From Palsa-1400 sp036501625 (lineage in GTDB: Bacteria > Verrucomicrobiota > Verrucomicrobiia > Limisphaerales > Palsa-1400): a stretch of DNA of 64,000 nucleotides. The notes beneath the pieces were generated by a model. It searched no databases. It saw only the letters and a program-made list of their open reading frames with translations, and was not told the DNA's origin. The stretch spans positions 8,835 to 72,834 of the forward strand of contig DASXZY010000048.1 of the NCBI GenBank assembly GCA_036501625.1, written 5' to 3'. Made by a program: the position numbers and the translations under genes. Shown here in pieces: positions 16,708 through 25,130 of the stretch (positions are counted from its first letter, which is position 1; each line of letters starts with the position of its first letter).

Positions 16708-17241
16708 TCAGGTTTCGGTGGCCGCTGCGGGGGCGGGGGCCGGCTTCGGGGGCAGGCCTTGGCTCGACAGGGAATAGCGAATCGCCAGCAGGCGGCCGCG
16801 GCCAGCCAACAGCCATGTCCCCACCACGATAAGGCCGGCGTTGGCCAGCAGTTTGTGGCAGATGAATTCTTCACCGGCGCCGCAGCCGCAATCAAATTTG
16901 ACGGCGCAAAACGGAATGCCTTTCGCCCCTTGCAAAATTAGGGCGCGATGCCAAACCACAGCCGTGAATGGAATCAAGATGGCGGTCAAAGCCAAGGACG
17001 TTCCCCGCACAGCGATTCCCGCCAGCAACAGCAATCCGCAAAAAACCTCGAACCACGGCAGCGACGCGGCGATTGAATTCAACAAAAATGGCGTATGCAC
17101 CAAATCATATTGACGCACTAACTTGAGGAACGAAGCCGGCTCGAGCGCCTTCGTCAGTCCCATGTAGACGAACACTCCGCCCAGCAGCCATCGGGTTGCC
17201 ACTGTTATATAGTCCGTGATTGTTCCGGCCCTCGGGTTCAT
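16708..17241 (-). CDS. MauE/DoxX-family membrane protein
   Basis: Four-helix membrane protein of about 177 residues. Segments: TRWLLGGVFVYMGLTKAL, SLPWFEVFCGLLLLAGIA, LALTAILIPFTAVVWHRAL and LLANAGLIVVGTWLLAG. The loop FCAVKFDCGCGAGEEFICHKL is cysteine-rich as in MauE-type proteins of redox or methylamine-dehydrogenase maturation. An upstream extension of the frame lies inside the rhodanese gene, so the start MNPRAG is preferred. It is the third gene of a DUF1573-rhodanese-MauE operon; a role in envelope thiol/sulfur handling is inferred. Confidence 0.85.
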   Translation of the reverse strand: MNPRAGTITDYITVATRWLLGGVFVYMGLTKALEPASFLKLVRQYDLVHTPFLLNSIAASLPWFEVFCGLLLLAGIAVRGTSLALTAILIPFTAVVWHRALILQGAKGIPFCAVKFDCGCGAGEEFICHKLLANAGLIVVGTWLLAGRGRLLAIRYSLSSQGLPPKPAPAPAAATET

Positions 17242-17263
17242 GGTTGGTTGCTCACGGGGTGGG

Positions 17264-17941
17264 TTATTTGTTCGCTTCCGGAGGCAGGCCGCTGTTGCGC
17301 GCGCCCCGTTCCAGCGGCAAATGGTGGCCGGACCAATCGTCGAATCCTCCGCCATAAACGAAAATCTTTTTGGTTGGGATGTGAGCGTCGTCGCGGAGCA
17401 TAATCGCCGTCGATTCGGCGTCCTCGCATTCGCCGCCCGTGCAGTAAACGATCACCTGCTCCGCGTTTTGGCAGGGAGTAAGGTCCTCGGCCAAATCCTT
17501 CGCGGGATGATAGAAATCCAGCGGATAAGCGCCGGGAATATGGCTGTCGGCGTAAAAGTCCGGGTTGCGGGCGTCGATAAATATCACGTAGCCCTGCTGA
17601 TAACGCGGACTGTTGTAAATGCGTTCCATTTCCGCGCGCTCAACCGGCTGCAATCCCTTGTCTTTGATGCGCTGGTCTGTTTCCTCGATTTCGGAATTCT
17701 CGGCGGGCGCGTTGGTTGGGGACGACACAGCCGGAGTGGCTGGTGTGGGAGCTTGGGTGGCGGCGGAAGCGGAAACTTTCGGCGTTGCCTGGGCTGTGGG
17801 GGCGGCTTTTGGGAAATAATTTCGCGCCAGATTGAGGCCGCGGGGTGACATCGCATTGGCCAAGAACGCGAAAGCAGCGGCCACCGCCACCACCATCACG
17901 GTTTCCAATAAAATGGCAGCGGTGGATGCTCGGTTCGGCAC
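17264..17941 (-). CDS. Membrane-anchored rhodanese-like sulfurtransferase
   Basis: A 225-residue protein: an N-terminal membrane segment (about 9-30), a Pro/Ala/Thr linker (45-85) and one rhodanese domain (about 105-215). The domain has FIDARNPDFYADSHIPGAYPL and the active-site loop VYCTGGECEDA, with Cys167 as the expected persulfide-forming residue, followed by GGGFDDWSGHHLPLE. The domain likely faces the periplasm. It lies 19 bases after the DUF1573 gene and 22 bases before the MauE gene, suggesting a joint sulfur or redox role. Confidence 0.9.
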   Translation of the reverse strand: MPNRASTAAILLETVMVVAVAAAFAFLANAMSPRGLNLARNYFPKAAPTAQATPKVSASAATQAPTPATPAVSSPTNAPAENSEIEETDQRIKDKGLQPVERAEMERIYNSPRYQQGYVIFIDARNPDFYADSHIPGAYPLDFYHPAKDLAEDLTPCQNAEQVIVYCTGGECEDAESTAIMLRDDAHIPTKKIFVYGGGFDDWSGHHLPLERGARNSGLPPEANK

Positions 17942-17960
17942 GGCACGCGATTCCGGCGGT

Positions 17961-19091
17961 TCAGGGATGCGGCGGCGGACTGATTTGAGCAGCGGCAGGC
18001 GGCGACACGGGCGGATTACGATGGGTCAAAGCCGCCCGGGGACGAGGATACTGAGAAATGGGAATATGCACCATCGGCTCCCGCGGGTTGTTGGATTCGA
18101 GAGTGATTTCGGTCCTGTGGCCCGGCTCAAGCTGGTAGCCGGGCGGAAATGCCACGATCACGTTAAACATCCCTTTCGGCCCCATCGGCTGGACTTCGAC
18201 ATGGATCTGACTGTCGCTGGCCTTGGGATTGGCCAAAGCCAGGACGGCGCTGGTATTGCCGTGGATGGTGACGCGATTGGTGACCCAGCGATCCTGGAGG
18301 GAGTTCAAAACAATGGCAGCGGGAAAAAGCTGGATGGCTTGCTGCATGCTGGCGGTCGCCGGGATGCTAATGGTCGGCGAAGTGGCCAAGGAAGTATTGA
18401 CAGTGATGGTGCCCGGCGAATTGCCCGGGTGGAATGGCGGTTCGGCCGTGATGACCAATTCATACTCCTTGCCGGGCGTGACTTCCTTGACGACCGCGCT
18501 GAACAGCTTGTTGGCGCTGACGGGATTGGAAATGACGACCGGGCCTTCTGTTTGATTGACAATTTTCACGGTGGATGTCATTGCGTTGGTGGCGTCGGCG
18601 GCGATGTTGAAGACAGCGACGCTCGGGGTCACATCAATCGGCTTCCAGACCGCGCCGCGGAGCAGCAAGGTTTTTCGCCCAGCGTTCTTGGCGTTGGAGT
18701 AAACGTCGATTGTCTTGGTGATCGCCTGGCCGCCGCCGTAGCGGGAAGTATCGAACTGCACCGAAATTTGGCCTGTTTTCCCCGGATCAATGCTGTGGGA
18801 CCAATCCCCGACCGTGGTGCAGCCGCAGGAGGGGTGGACGTTCGTAATCAAAAGCGTCTCCGTGCCCGTGTTTGTCACGATATAACTATGATGGACTTTT
18901 TCGCCTGAGGCCGCCTTGCCGAACTCGAAGGTGATATTGTCCACATCAATCATCGGGCCGGACACCGGCGCGGCAGGAACGGCTGCGGGAGGCGATGGCG
19001 CCGGGGCGGGGGCGTTTTGGGCGGCCAAAAGGGGGCTGATGGCAGCCAGCATGGAGATGGCCAAAATGGCGCAAGGGCGCATAGAATTCAT
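17961..19091 (-). CDS. Secreted DUF1573 protein
   Basis: A 376-residue exported protein with a signal peptide (MRPCAILAISMLAAISPLLAA). After a Pro/Ala linker, residues about 45-150 form the DUF1573 module: FEFGKAASGEKVHHSYIVTNTG, then VHPSCGCTTVGDWSHSIDPGKTGQISVQFD. The HPSCGCT motif is diagnostic. The rest looks like further immunoglobulin-like beta domains. Function of the family is unknown; its partner genes here are a rhodanese and a MauE protein. The C-terminal tail is proline-rich. Confidence 0.88.
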   Translation of the reverse strand: MNSMRPCAILAISMLAAISPLLAAQNAPAPAPSPPAAVPAAPVSGPMIDVDNITFEFGKAASGEKVHHSYIVTNTGTETLLITNVHPSCGCTTVGDWSHSIDPGKTGQISVQFDTSRYGGGQAITKTIDVYSNAKNAGRKTLLLRGAVWKPIDVTPSVAVFNIAADATNAMTSTVKIVNQTEGPVVISNPVSANKLFSAVVKEVTPGKEYELVITAEPPFHPGNSPGTITVNTSLATSPTISIPATASMQQAIQLFPAAIVLNSLQDRWVTNRVTIHGNTSAVLALANPKASDSQIHVEVQPMGPKGMFNVIVAFPPGYQLEPGHRTEITLESNNPREPMVHIPISQYPRPRAALTHRNPPVSPPAAAQISPPPHP

Positions 19092-19788
19092 ATTAGTTAC
19101 TTAAGGTTAAGAATAGGACTAAGAAACCCCCCGTCCGCTGGAAAGTCAAGGGCCGAAGCAGGGGCATCGAAGCACGGATGGGTATGGATTGTATTACTGA
19201 TTCTTTTCGTTAAAACACCTCATATATCGCAATCCACCGTAATTTACTGCAATTGGATGAAACCGCAAGTGATCCAAAGTTTTTGGGCGGTGAAGCTCGG
19301 CAGCGCTCGGCCTTCCCGATGTTCGTTGTTTTTAGCAAGTGGCTTGTGGAACCTTGTGCAGCCTTGTTTTGCCTCGATTGGCTTCGGGAAGAGCGGGGCG
19401 CGACCCTGTAAATAGATTTGGCCGCGGCGTCCGGCGGAATAAGCGGGGACTGCGGCGCGCGCCCGTCTCGGGGGGTGGAGGCGCACTTGCTTTCTGAACC
19501 ATTTTGCATGTTCATGGAGAAATTGTCCCAGAAACGCCAGAAAGCCGAAAACCTACCGTGGGTTTTTAGGCATGATTTTTTTGGGCGAGACAAGTGTGAT
19601 GGAAATGGCTTCACTGCAACGGCTTGCGAGTTTTTAAAACGCGGAAAATTGAAAAAGCTGTTGCGAAAGCTGCATTTTTTTTGGCATGCAACCTCGTTTT
19701 TCTGCAAAAACGGGCGATTTTCCGGGTGTCGTTTTTGTAAACTGCTCATATATAACATGATGTGAAAATAGGAATTTAGCATTTGCTC
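19092..19788. other. Intergenic region of about 700 bp
   Basis: It separates the divergent DUF1573 and deoxyhypusine-synthase-like genes. It has an AT-rich part near 19190-19260 and 19600-19770 and a GC-rich stretch near 19380-19490. A long open frame on the minus strand overlies part of it but is continuous with the antisense of the next gene and has no family character. I recognise no RNA gene. Both promoters should lie here. Confidence 0.5.
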
Positions 19789-20994
19789 ATGGGCGGCGAT
19801 TTCGCAAAGATTCGGGCTATGAATAAATCGTCCAAATTTGCCCGCTGGCCGCGCCTGAATCCGCCGGGCATTGGCAAAAACATTTCCGCCGCGGATTTGG
19901 TGGACCAAACGTTTCTGGCTTACAATGGCGGGCGCCTGCGTGAAGCGGCCAAATTGCTGACTGAGAAAATGCTGCCGCAAGACGGGGTCATTGGCCTGAG
20001 CGTAACCGGTGCATTGACTCCCGCCGGCTTGGGGAAATCCTGCCTGATCCCGCTCATGCGCGCGGGGTTCGTGGATTGGATTATTTCGACCGGGGCCAAT
20101 CTTTACCACGATCTGCATTACGGCCTGGGAATGGCTCTGCACCAAGGGTCGCCGTTTCTGGATGATGTAGCGCTTCACCGCGACGGGGTCATTCGCATTT
20201 ACGACATTCTTTTTGACTTCAATGTGCTTCTGGATACGGACGCGTTCGTGCGCGAAGTCATTCAAGGGCCGGAATTCCAGCGGGCCATGGGCACCGATGA
20301 GTTTCATTACTTGCTGGGCCAGTACGTCTCGGAGCGCGGGCGCAAACTGGGGCTGAAGGACAGTTCGATGCTGGCGGCGGCTTATGAATGCGGCGTGCCG
20401 GTGTTTACCAGCAGCCCAGGAGACAGCTCCATCGGCATGAACGTGGCCGCCATGTCCCTGCGCGATTCCAAGCTGGCCTTCGATCCCAACCGGGATGTCA
20501 ATCAAACGGCCGCCATCGTTTATGACGCCAAGGCTGGAGGGCGGACCTCTTCCGTGTTCATTCTGGGAGGCGGGTCGCCCAAGAATTTCATGTTGCAGAC
20601 CGAGCCGCAAATCCAGGAAGTCATGGGCATCGCGGAAAAAGGGCACGATTATTTTCTGCAATGCACCGATGCCCGGCCTGACACCGGCGGTTTGAGCGGC
20701 GCAACTCCGGCCGAGGCCGTAAGCTGGGGCAAAGTGGATCCGAACAAACTGCCAGATTGCGTGGTGGCCTACGTGGATTCGACCATCGCGCTGCCGCTGT
20801 TGACTGCTTACGCGCTGAACCGGCATCGGCCCCGGAAATTGAAACGCCTTTATGACCGGCGCGATGAGATGTACGAAAAAGTGAAAACGATTTATCTGCA
20901 AATCGGCACCGTCAGCAAGATCAAGACGAGCCGCAAGATTGCCAAACGGGCCAGCGGCATCGGGGTCAAACGGCATTCTGCCGGCAAAGCCTGA
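19789..20994 (+). CDS. Deoxyhypusine synthase-family protein
   Basis: NAD-dependent aminobutyl transferase family. Motifs follow eukaryotic deoxyhypusine synthase: SVTGALTPAGLGK, VDWIISTGANLYHD, RIYDILFD, PVFTSSPGDSSIGMN, FILGGGSPKNF, and PAEAVSWGKVDP; Lys315 in the last corresponds to human Lys329, the enzyme-intermediate lysine. Bacteria lack eIF5A, so a polyamine product such as homospermidine is more likely than hypusine; this is inference. Start is uncertain among 19783 (TTG), 19789 and 19819. The basic tail (KTSRKIAKRASGIGVKRHSAGKA) is unusual. It stands alone. Confidence 0.92.
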   Translation: MGGDFAKIRAMNKSSKFARWPRLNPPGIGKNISAADLVDQTFLAYNGGRLREAAKLLTEKMLPQDGVIGLSVTGALTPAGLGKSCLIPLMRAGFVDWIISTGANLYHDLHYGLGMALHQGSPFLDDVALHRDGVIRIYDILFDFNVLLDTDAFVREVIQGPEFQRAMGTDEFHYLLGQYVSERGRKLGLKDSSMLAAAYECGVPVFTSSPGDSSIGMNVAAMSLRDSKLAFDPNRDVNQTAAIVYDAKAGGRTSSVFILGGGSPKNFMLQTEPQIQEVMGIAEKGHDYFLQCTDARPDTGGLSGATPAEAVSWGKVDPNKLPDCVVAYVDSTIALPLLTAYALNRHRPRKLKRLYDRRDEMYEKVKTIYLQIGTVSKIKTSRKIAKRASGIGVKRHSAGKA

Positions 20995-21012
20995 TTCTCG
21001 ATTGGGCGCCGC

Positions 21013-22521
21013 TTATTCCCGGTTTCCTCTGGAGCGCAAGTCCAAGGGGTCCTCGGTGATGGGCGGCAGATCGTGCGCGGCCTTTTGCAGGGCGCCCGCG
21101 TGTTCGGGCAGGCACAGCAGCGCGGAGAGATTGTCCGTCTTCCAGATCAAATCGTATCCGGCCGCCTGCACTTGCTCGGCGCGGAGCGGGTCGGATTGCA
21201 AATCCAGAATGACGTAATCCACCTTGAATTCGCGGCAGAGCTGGAGCCAATCGCCTTTGTGATCGTAAAAGGCGTTGTTCATGTCGAAGGTGGAGTCCGG
21301 GTAAACGGCTTCGTAACGGCCGTCCATGGAAACCTTGATATTGGGATACAGGCGCCAGCTCACGTAGCTGCCCCAGGCAAATGGCGTCGCGGCGTTCCCC
21401 TTTGCGCCTGCCAGTTGCAAGATGTCCGCCTCCCGCACCGGGTCTTCGCCAACCGGCGAAAGCGGCACGAGCGACGCTCCCGGCAGGAAGCGAATTGCCA
21501 CCCACAGCGCAATGCCCGCGTAAAGAATTCCCGTGATTCGCAAGAGATCGAATCGTTGGCGCCACAGCGCCTGAAAGAACGGCCCGGCATAGGCGAGCGC
21601 CGCCACGCCCAGAAAAGGCCCATGCCGGCGGCTGCGCCAGCCCATGAAAGCCGTCAACGCCAGCACGGCCAGGCCGGGCCAGTTTTTTCGTTCGACGCGC
21701 TTCCAGCCGGCAGCCACCGCCACCGCGGCCAAAATGAATAGAATCCGGAAGCCCGCGAAATCGTCCCAAGCCAGCAAAGGCAGCGGACGCCATTCGGGAA
21801 TGCGCGCGCGGGGATTGAGCAGGGCGGGAATCAGGTAGCGCCAGAAATCCAGCCCGTAGGGATTAATGAAAGTCACCGTTGCGCAAGCTGCCGCGACCAG
21901 AATCATGAGGCTCGTTTGCTTTTTGGTTGCGATGGCGGCGGCCGCATAGATAAAAACAATCGCCAGCCCAACCACGAAGCCTCCGTGAAGGTTGGCCCAT
22001 GCGAGCATGATGACCGGCGCCAAAGCAGCCGGCCAGGCCCGGTCGAGGCGCACTTCCTCCAGGCAGCAAATCGTGGCGGCGAACAAAAAGAAGGTGAACA
22101 CATGCGAACGGGCGATCGGAATGTAACCGGTCAAAATGCAAGCGGACGCCGGCACGGCCAGAAGGAGGAGGATGTTGGCGTCGCAGCCTTGGCGGCGACC
22201 CGCGCGAAACGCCAGCCCCAGCAAACCGATCGCCAGCGCGATTCTCAGGACGATGAGCGACGCGGGGCCAAACCATTGGAGGAGGGCGTAAAAGACCAAG
22301 CCGGAACCCCATTCGTGGTCGATGTACTTGGGCAGGGTAGGAGTAAACGCTCTGAGATCGTGCTGGGGCAGGTGGCCGGTATGCCAGAGAGAGGAGCCGA
22401 GGGACAATTTGGCCCACAGGTCGCCTTCTGTGATATTGTGAAAGGCCAGAATGACCGCTAAAGCGAAGACTCCCAGCAGAACGAAAAGGACTTGGGCAGA
22501 GCGGGTTTGTCTCTCGGTCAC
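21013..22521 (-). CDS. Polytopic membrane protein, glycosyltransferase-like
   Basis: A 502-residue protein with about ten hydrophobic segments up to residue 350, then a soluble C-terminal domain. The first loop has HNITEGDLWAKLSLGSSLWHTGHLPQHD and IDHEWGSG, the layout of GT-C proteins with acidic residues in the first extracytoplasmic loop. The C-terminal part (AWGSYVSWRLYPNIKVSMDGRYEAVYP) resembles a periplasmic domain. The donor and acceptor are unknown. Lone gene, convergent with the deoxyhypusine-synthase-like gene (18 bp apart). Confidence 0.75.
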   Translation of the reverse strand: MTERQTRSAQVLFVLLGVFALAVILAFHNITEGDLWAKLSLGSSLWHTGHLPQHDLRAFTPTLPKYIDHEWGSGLVFYALLQWFGPASLIVLRIALAIGLLGLAFRAGRRQGCDANILLLLAVPASACILTGYIPIARSHVFTFFLFAATICCLEEVRLDRAWPAALAPVIMLAWANLHGGFVVGLAIVFIYAAAAIATKKQTSLMILVAAACATVTFINPYGLDFWRYLIPALLNPRARIPEWRPLPLLAWDDFAGFRILFILAAVAVAAGWKRVERKNWPGLAVLALTAFMGWRSRRHGPFLGVAALAYAGPFFQALWRQRFDLLRITGILYAGIALWVAIRFLPGASLVPLSPVGEDPVREADILQLAGAKGNAATPFAWGSYVSWRLYPNIKVSMDGRYEAVYPDSTFDMNNAFYDHKGDWLQLCREFKVDYVILDLQSDPLRAEQVQAAGYDLIWKTDNLSALLCLPEHAGALQKAAHDLPPITEDPLDLRSRGNRE

Positions 22522-22587
22522 AGGCCCATGCTAAGAGTTGAGCGGAGGGAGGGCAACGACCAATTCGCTGTTTGACTGGCTCCAGCC

Positions 22588-22629
22588 AAAAAACGAGAGC
22601 GCGCCACGGCAGCCAACCGCGGCGCGCTC
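22588..22629 (-). terminator. Rho-independent terminator of the PEP-CTERM gene
   Basis: On the minus strand the perfect 9-bp arms GAGCGCGCC and GGCGCGCTC (22597-22605 and 22621-22629) are followed by TTTTTT (22588-22593). It lies 27 bases after the stop of the PEP-CTERM gene, in the correct orientation to end its transcript. Confidence 0.85.
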
Positions 22630-22655
22630 CGCACGCACATATCAACTCAACAGGA

Positions 22656-23195
22656 CTATTTCTTAAAACGGCGCATCAACATCCCGAACGCGCCGACACC
22701 CATCAGCATAAGGGAAGAAGGTTCGGGCGTGGCGGTAGTATTAAATACAAACGTATCGGACGGGTTCACGAACAGGTTCCCGGCATAGGCAACCGTGGTT
22801 CCGATGGGAGTGAGGCCATCGTTGCCAGCCAGTTGGGCGGGCGAGCTTGTGCTCGTGAAGCCGAAACCGGACAGCGTGCTGCCGGGCGCCACATCGGGGG
22901 TTGACGGGCCTGCGATGAATTGGATCGAGCCTCCGCTGACGGTGGCGGTCCATCCCGAAGGGGCAAAGGCACTGAGCGGGGTGGTGGGCATGAACTCATT
23001 CCCCGGCGTCCATGCATACCAAAATGACCCAATGCCGCTGGTGGCGCCACTCCCGTCGGTAATGCTCAATGTATAATCGAAATCTGAACCGGCGGCGCTT
23101 CCGACAACATCGCCGCTGGCAATAATGCCTTGAGCCGCAGCGCTCATGGCCGATGCGGCGAAGGCCGCGCCTAAAATAAAGTGTGTAATTTTCAT
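22656..23195 (-). CDS. PEP-CTERM sorting-domain protein
   Basis: A 179-residue secreted protein with a signal peptide (MKITHFILGAAFAASAMSAAAQ). The C-terminus reads TPEPSSLMLMGVGAFGMLMRRFKK in outline: a PEP motif, a membrane segment and a basic tail, the signal processed by exosortase. The middle is Gly/Ser/Thr-rich beta-type sequence with no known domain. The frame is open 35 codons further upstream, but only the ATG at 23195 gives a signal peptide. No exosortase gene lies in the window. It has its own terminator. Confidence 0.92.
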   Translation of the reverse strand: MKITHFILGAAFAASAMSAAAQGIIASGDVVGSAAGSDFDYTLSITDGSGATSGIGSFWYAWTPGNEFMPTTPLSAFAPSGWTATVSGGSIQFIAGPSTPDVAPGSTLSGFGFTSTSSPAQLAGNDGLTPIGTTVAYAGNLFVNPSDTFVFNTTATPEPSSLMLMGVGAFGMLMRRFKK

Positions 23196-23326
23196 GTTTG
23201 TTAAGTGTCTTTTCGTTCTGTCTACCGGGGGTTGGATGGATGTCCAGTCCAAATTGTTCCCGGCTTTTGAAAAAAACGCCATAACGGAGAGAATGGACAT
23301 GAGGCCGGAACTTTGTTCTTCTTTCG

Positions 23327-24364
23327 GTGATGATACGAACGCCTTTCCTGGCTTTGCTGGCTGCCGCCTGCGCTGCTGCCGCCGATCCGCCTCCGGGCCG
23401 GACCTATACCAATCCCGTCTTCAGCGGCGACATGCCCGATCCGACGGTAATTCGCTCGGAGGGAATGTATTATGCGATGGGCACGACCGGCAACAGGCGC
23501 ACGCCCGATGGCCGCATTTTCACCTTATTGCGTTCCACCAACTTGGTGGATTGGGAGAATCTGGGCGGGGCGCTTGTGCCGCCGTCGGATAACCGCAAGT
23601 ACCAGTATTGGGCGCCGGAGGCCGCTGCTGACGGCGGGAAGTTCTATATCTATTATGCGATGGGCGGCATCGAGCCGGAGCGATTTGAAATTCGAGCCGC
23701 GATCAGTGCTGTTCCGCAAGGGCCTTACACCGATACCGGCAATGTCTTGGCCGATTGCGAGCACAATCGCTTTACTATTGATCCGTTTCCGTTCCGGGAC
23801 AGCGACGGCCAATGGTATTTCTTTTATTCGCGCAACTTTACTAACGCCGAAGCGGGGACCCATGCCGGCACCGGCATCGTGGTCGATAAGATGACCGATA
23901 TGACACATCTGGCTGGGGATTGCCATGTGGTGGTGCGGGCGCGTTATGATTGGACTTTGTATCAGGCGAATCGGCCGATGCCTGTTTATGGGAAGACTTT
24001 TGACTGGCATACGATTGAGGGGGCGTGCGTCCTCAAGCATGAGGGGCGCTATTACTGTTTTTACAGCGGAGCTAATTATGGGACGACTCGTTACGGGGTG
24101 GATTACGTGGTGGCAGAGCGGCCTTTAGGCCCTTACAGCGGCCAGGGGCGGGCCGCGCGTATTCTGCATAGCGTCCCCGGACAAGTCCGCGGGCCGGGGC
24201 ACAATGACATGGCTGTGGCGCCAGACGGGCACACGGAATACATCGTTTATCATGCCTGGGACGCCGACATGCGGGTCCGGCAGATGTGCATCGACAAATT
24301 AATTTGGACTGCTGACGGCCCGCGTTGTTTAGGTCCGACTTTTACGCCGCAGCCGATGCCGTGA
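23327..24364 (+). CDS. Glycoside hydrolase family 43 protein (arabinosidase/xylosidase-like)
   Basis: Secreted glycosidase of 345 residues with signal peptide IRTPFLALLAAACAAAA. The five-bladed propeller family is recognised by YTNPVFSGDMPDPTVIR (base Asp38), IDPFPFRD (Asp152, pKa modulator) and WHTIEGACVLKHEGRYYCFYSG (acid Glu231), plus WAPEAA and GPGHNDMA. All three catalytic residues are present. Substrate is probably an arabinan or xylan side chain. It ends just before the second palindrome array. Confidence 0.92.
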   Translation: MMIRTPFLALLAAACAAAADPPPGRTYTNPVFSGDMPDPTVIRSEGMYYAMGTTGNRRTPDGRIFTLLRSTNLVDWENLGGALVPPSDNRKYQYWAPEAAADGGKFYIYYAMGGIEPERFEIRAAISAVPQGPYTDTGNVLADCEHNRFTIDPFPFRDSDGQWYFFYSRNFTNAEAGTHAGTGIVVDKMTDMTHLAGDCHVVVRARYDWTLYQANRPMPVYGKTFDWHTIEGACVLKHEGRYYCFYSGANYGTTRYGVDYVVAERPLGPYSGQGRAARILHSVPGQVRGPGHNDMAVAPDGHTEYIVYHAWDADMRVRQMCIDKLIWTADGPRCLGPTFTPQPMP

Positions 24365-24428
24365 GGCAGTTTTTAGCGAGGGGACGCGCTGGCATTTGGA
24401 AAGTATCGCAGTTCATCGCCCTTATAGT

Positions 24429-24930
24429 GGCACACTGTCCTATGACAATATGACAGTTAGATGACTGCATGGCGACCAGCGTGGCCCAAGAGCGTCTCGA
24501 TAACCCCGCGCTTCCGACGGACTCTTCGGCGGGAGGCGGCGCCTTGTTTTGCGAGGGTGCTCCATGCGCGGTGTTCGGCATTTCATAGTGGCAGACCTAT
24601 GGCAATATGCCAGTTTAGCGGCTTAAAAATCAGCCGCGTTCCCATCGCATTCCACCAGCCATCGCACGCTGTGGCCTGCTGTGCCATGCTGCGACGCTGC
24701 CCTGCGTCAACTAGACTTCATGGCGGGCATCCGATGCGCGTAAAGTGGCATACTGTCCTATGACAGTTTGATCACGTTGCCGGCTCGACGGCACCGAAGC
24801 CCGGTTTGATCCTAGCGTAAAACGCATCCGGCCCCGCTCTCTCGGCCATTCGGCAATTCCGCGTTTTTTAGGCGATTTCGCGGCCCTTCATTGCGCTCCG
24901 AAGAGGCACACTGTCCTATGACAGTATGTC
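24429..24930. repeat. Array of four palindromes at about 158-bp spacing
   Basis: Copies of the same palindrome lie at 24429-24454, about 24587-24611 (internally shortened), 24747-24772 and 24905-24930. The CTAT loops sit at 24440, 24597, 24758 and 24916, so spacing is 157, 161 and 158 bp. The DNA between copies is mostly not alike, except short blocks such as GCGTAAA and ACGCATCC, which also occur in the 16-kb array. The region from 24365 to 25130 has no convincing gene. Confidence 0.85.
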
Positions 24931-25130
24931 AATTCGACAATTTCATTAGGAGCGATGGTTTTGGATTTCTTCGCGTATTCTGGGCCGGCCTGCGGCGATC
25001 GTCCGCGCACGGTTTTATCTTTCCAAAGCGCATGGACATGGTTCCACAGCGGTGGCGCGATCGTGTTACAATCTGGTTGCGTTTCGCGGTTGCGGCGTGG
25101 CGGCCAATCGGGTAATCTGCTCGCATCGGT

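Noticed and set aside
19210..20976. Minus-strand frame of 588 codons
   Set aside because: Antisense to the deoxyhypusine-synthase-like gene, whose plus-strand product has conserved catalytic motifs.
24429..24930. CRISPR array
   Set aside because: Repeats are palindromic, variable in sequence and separated by about 130 bp. No cas genes are in the window.
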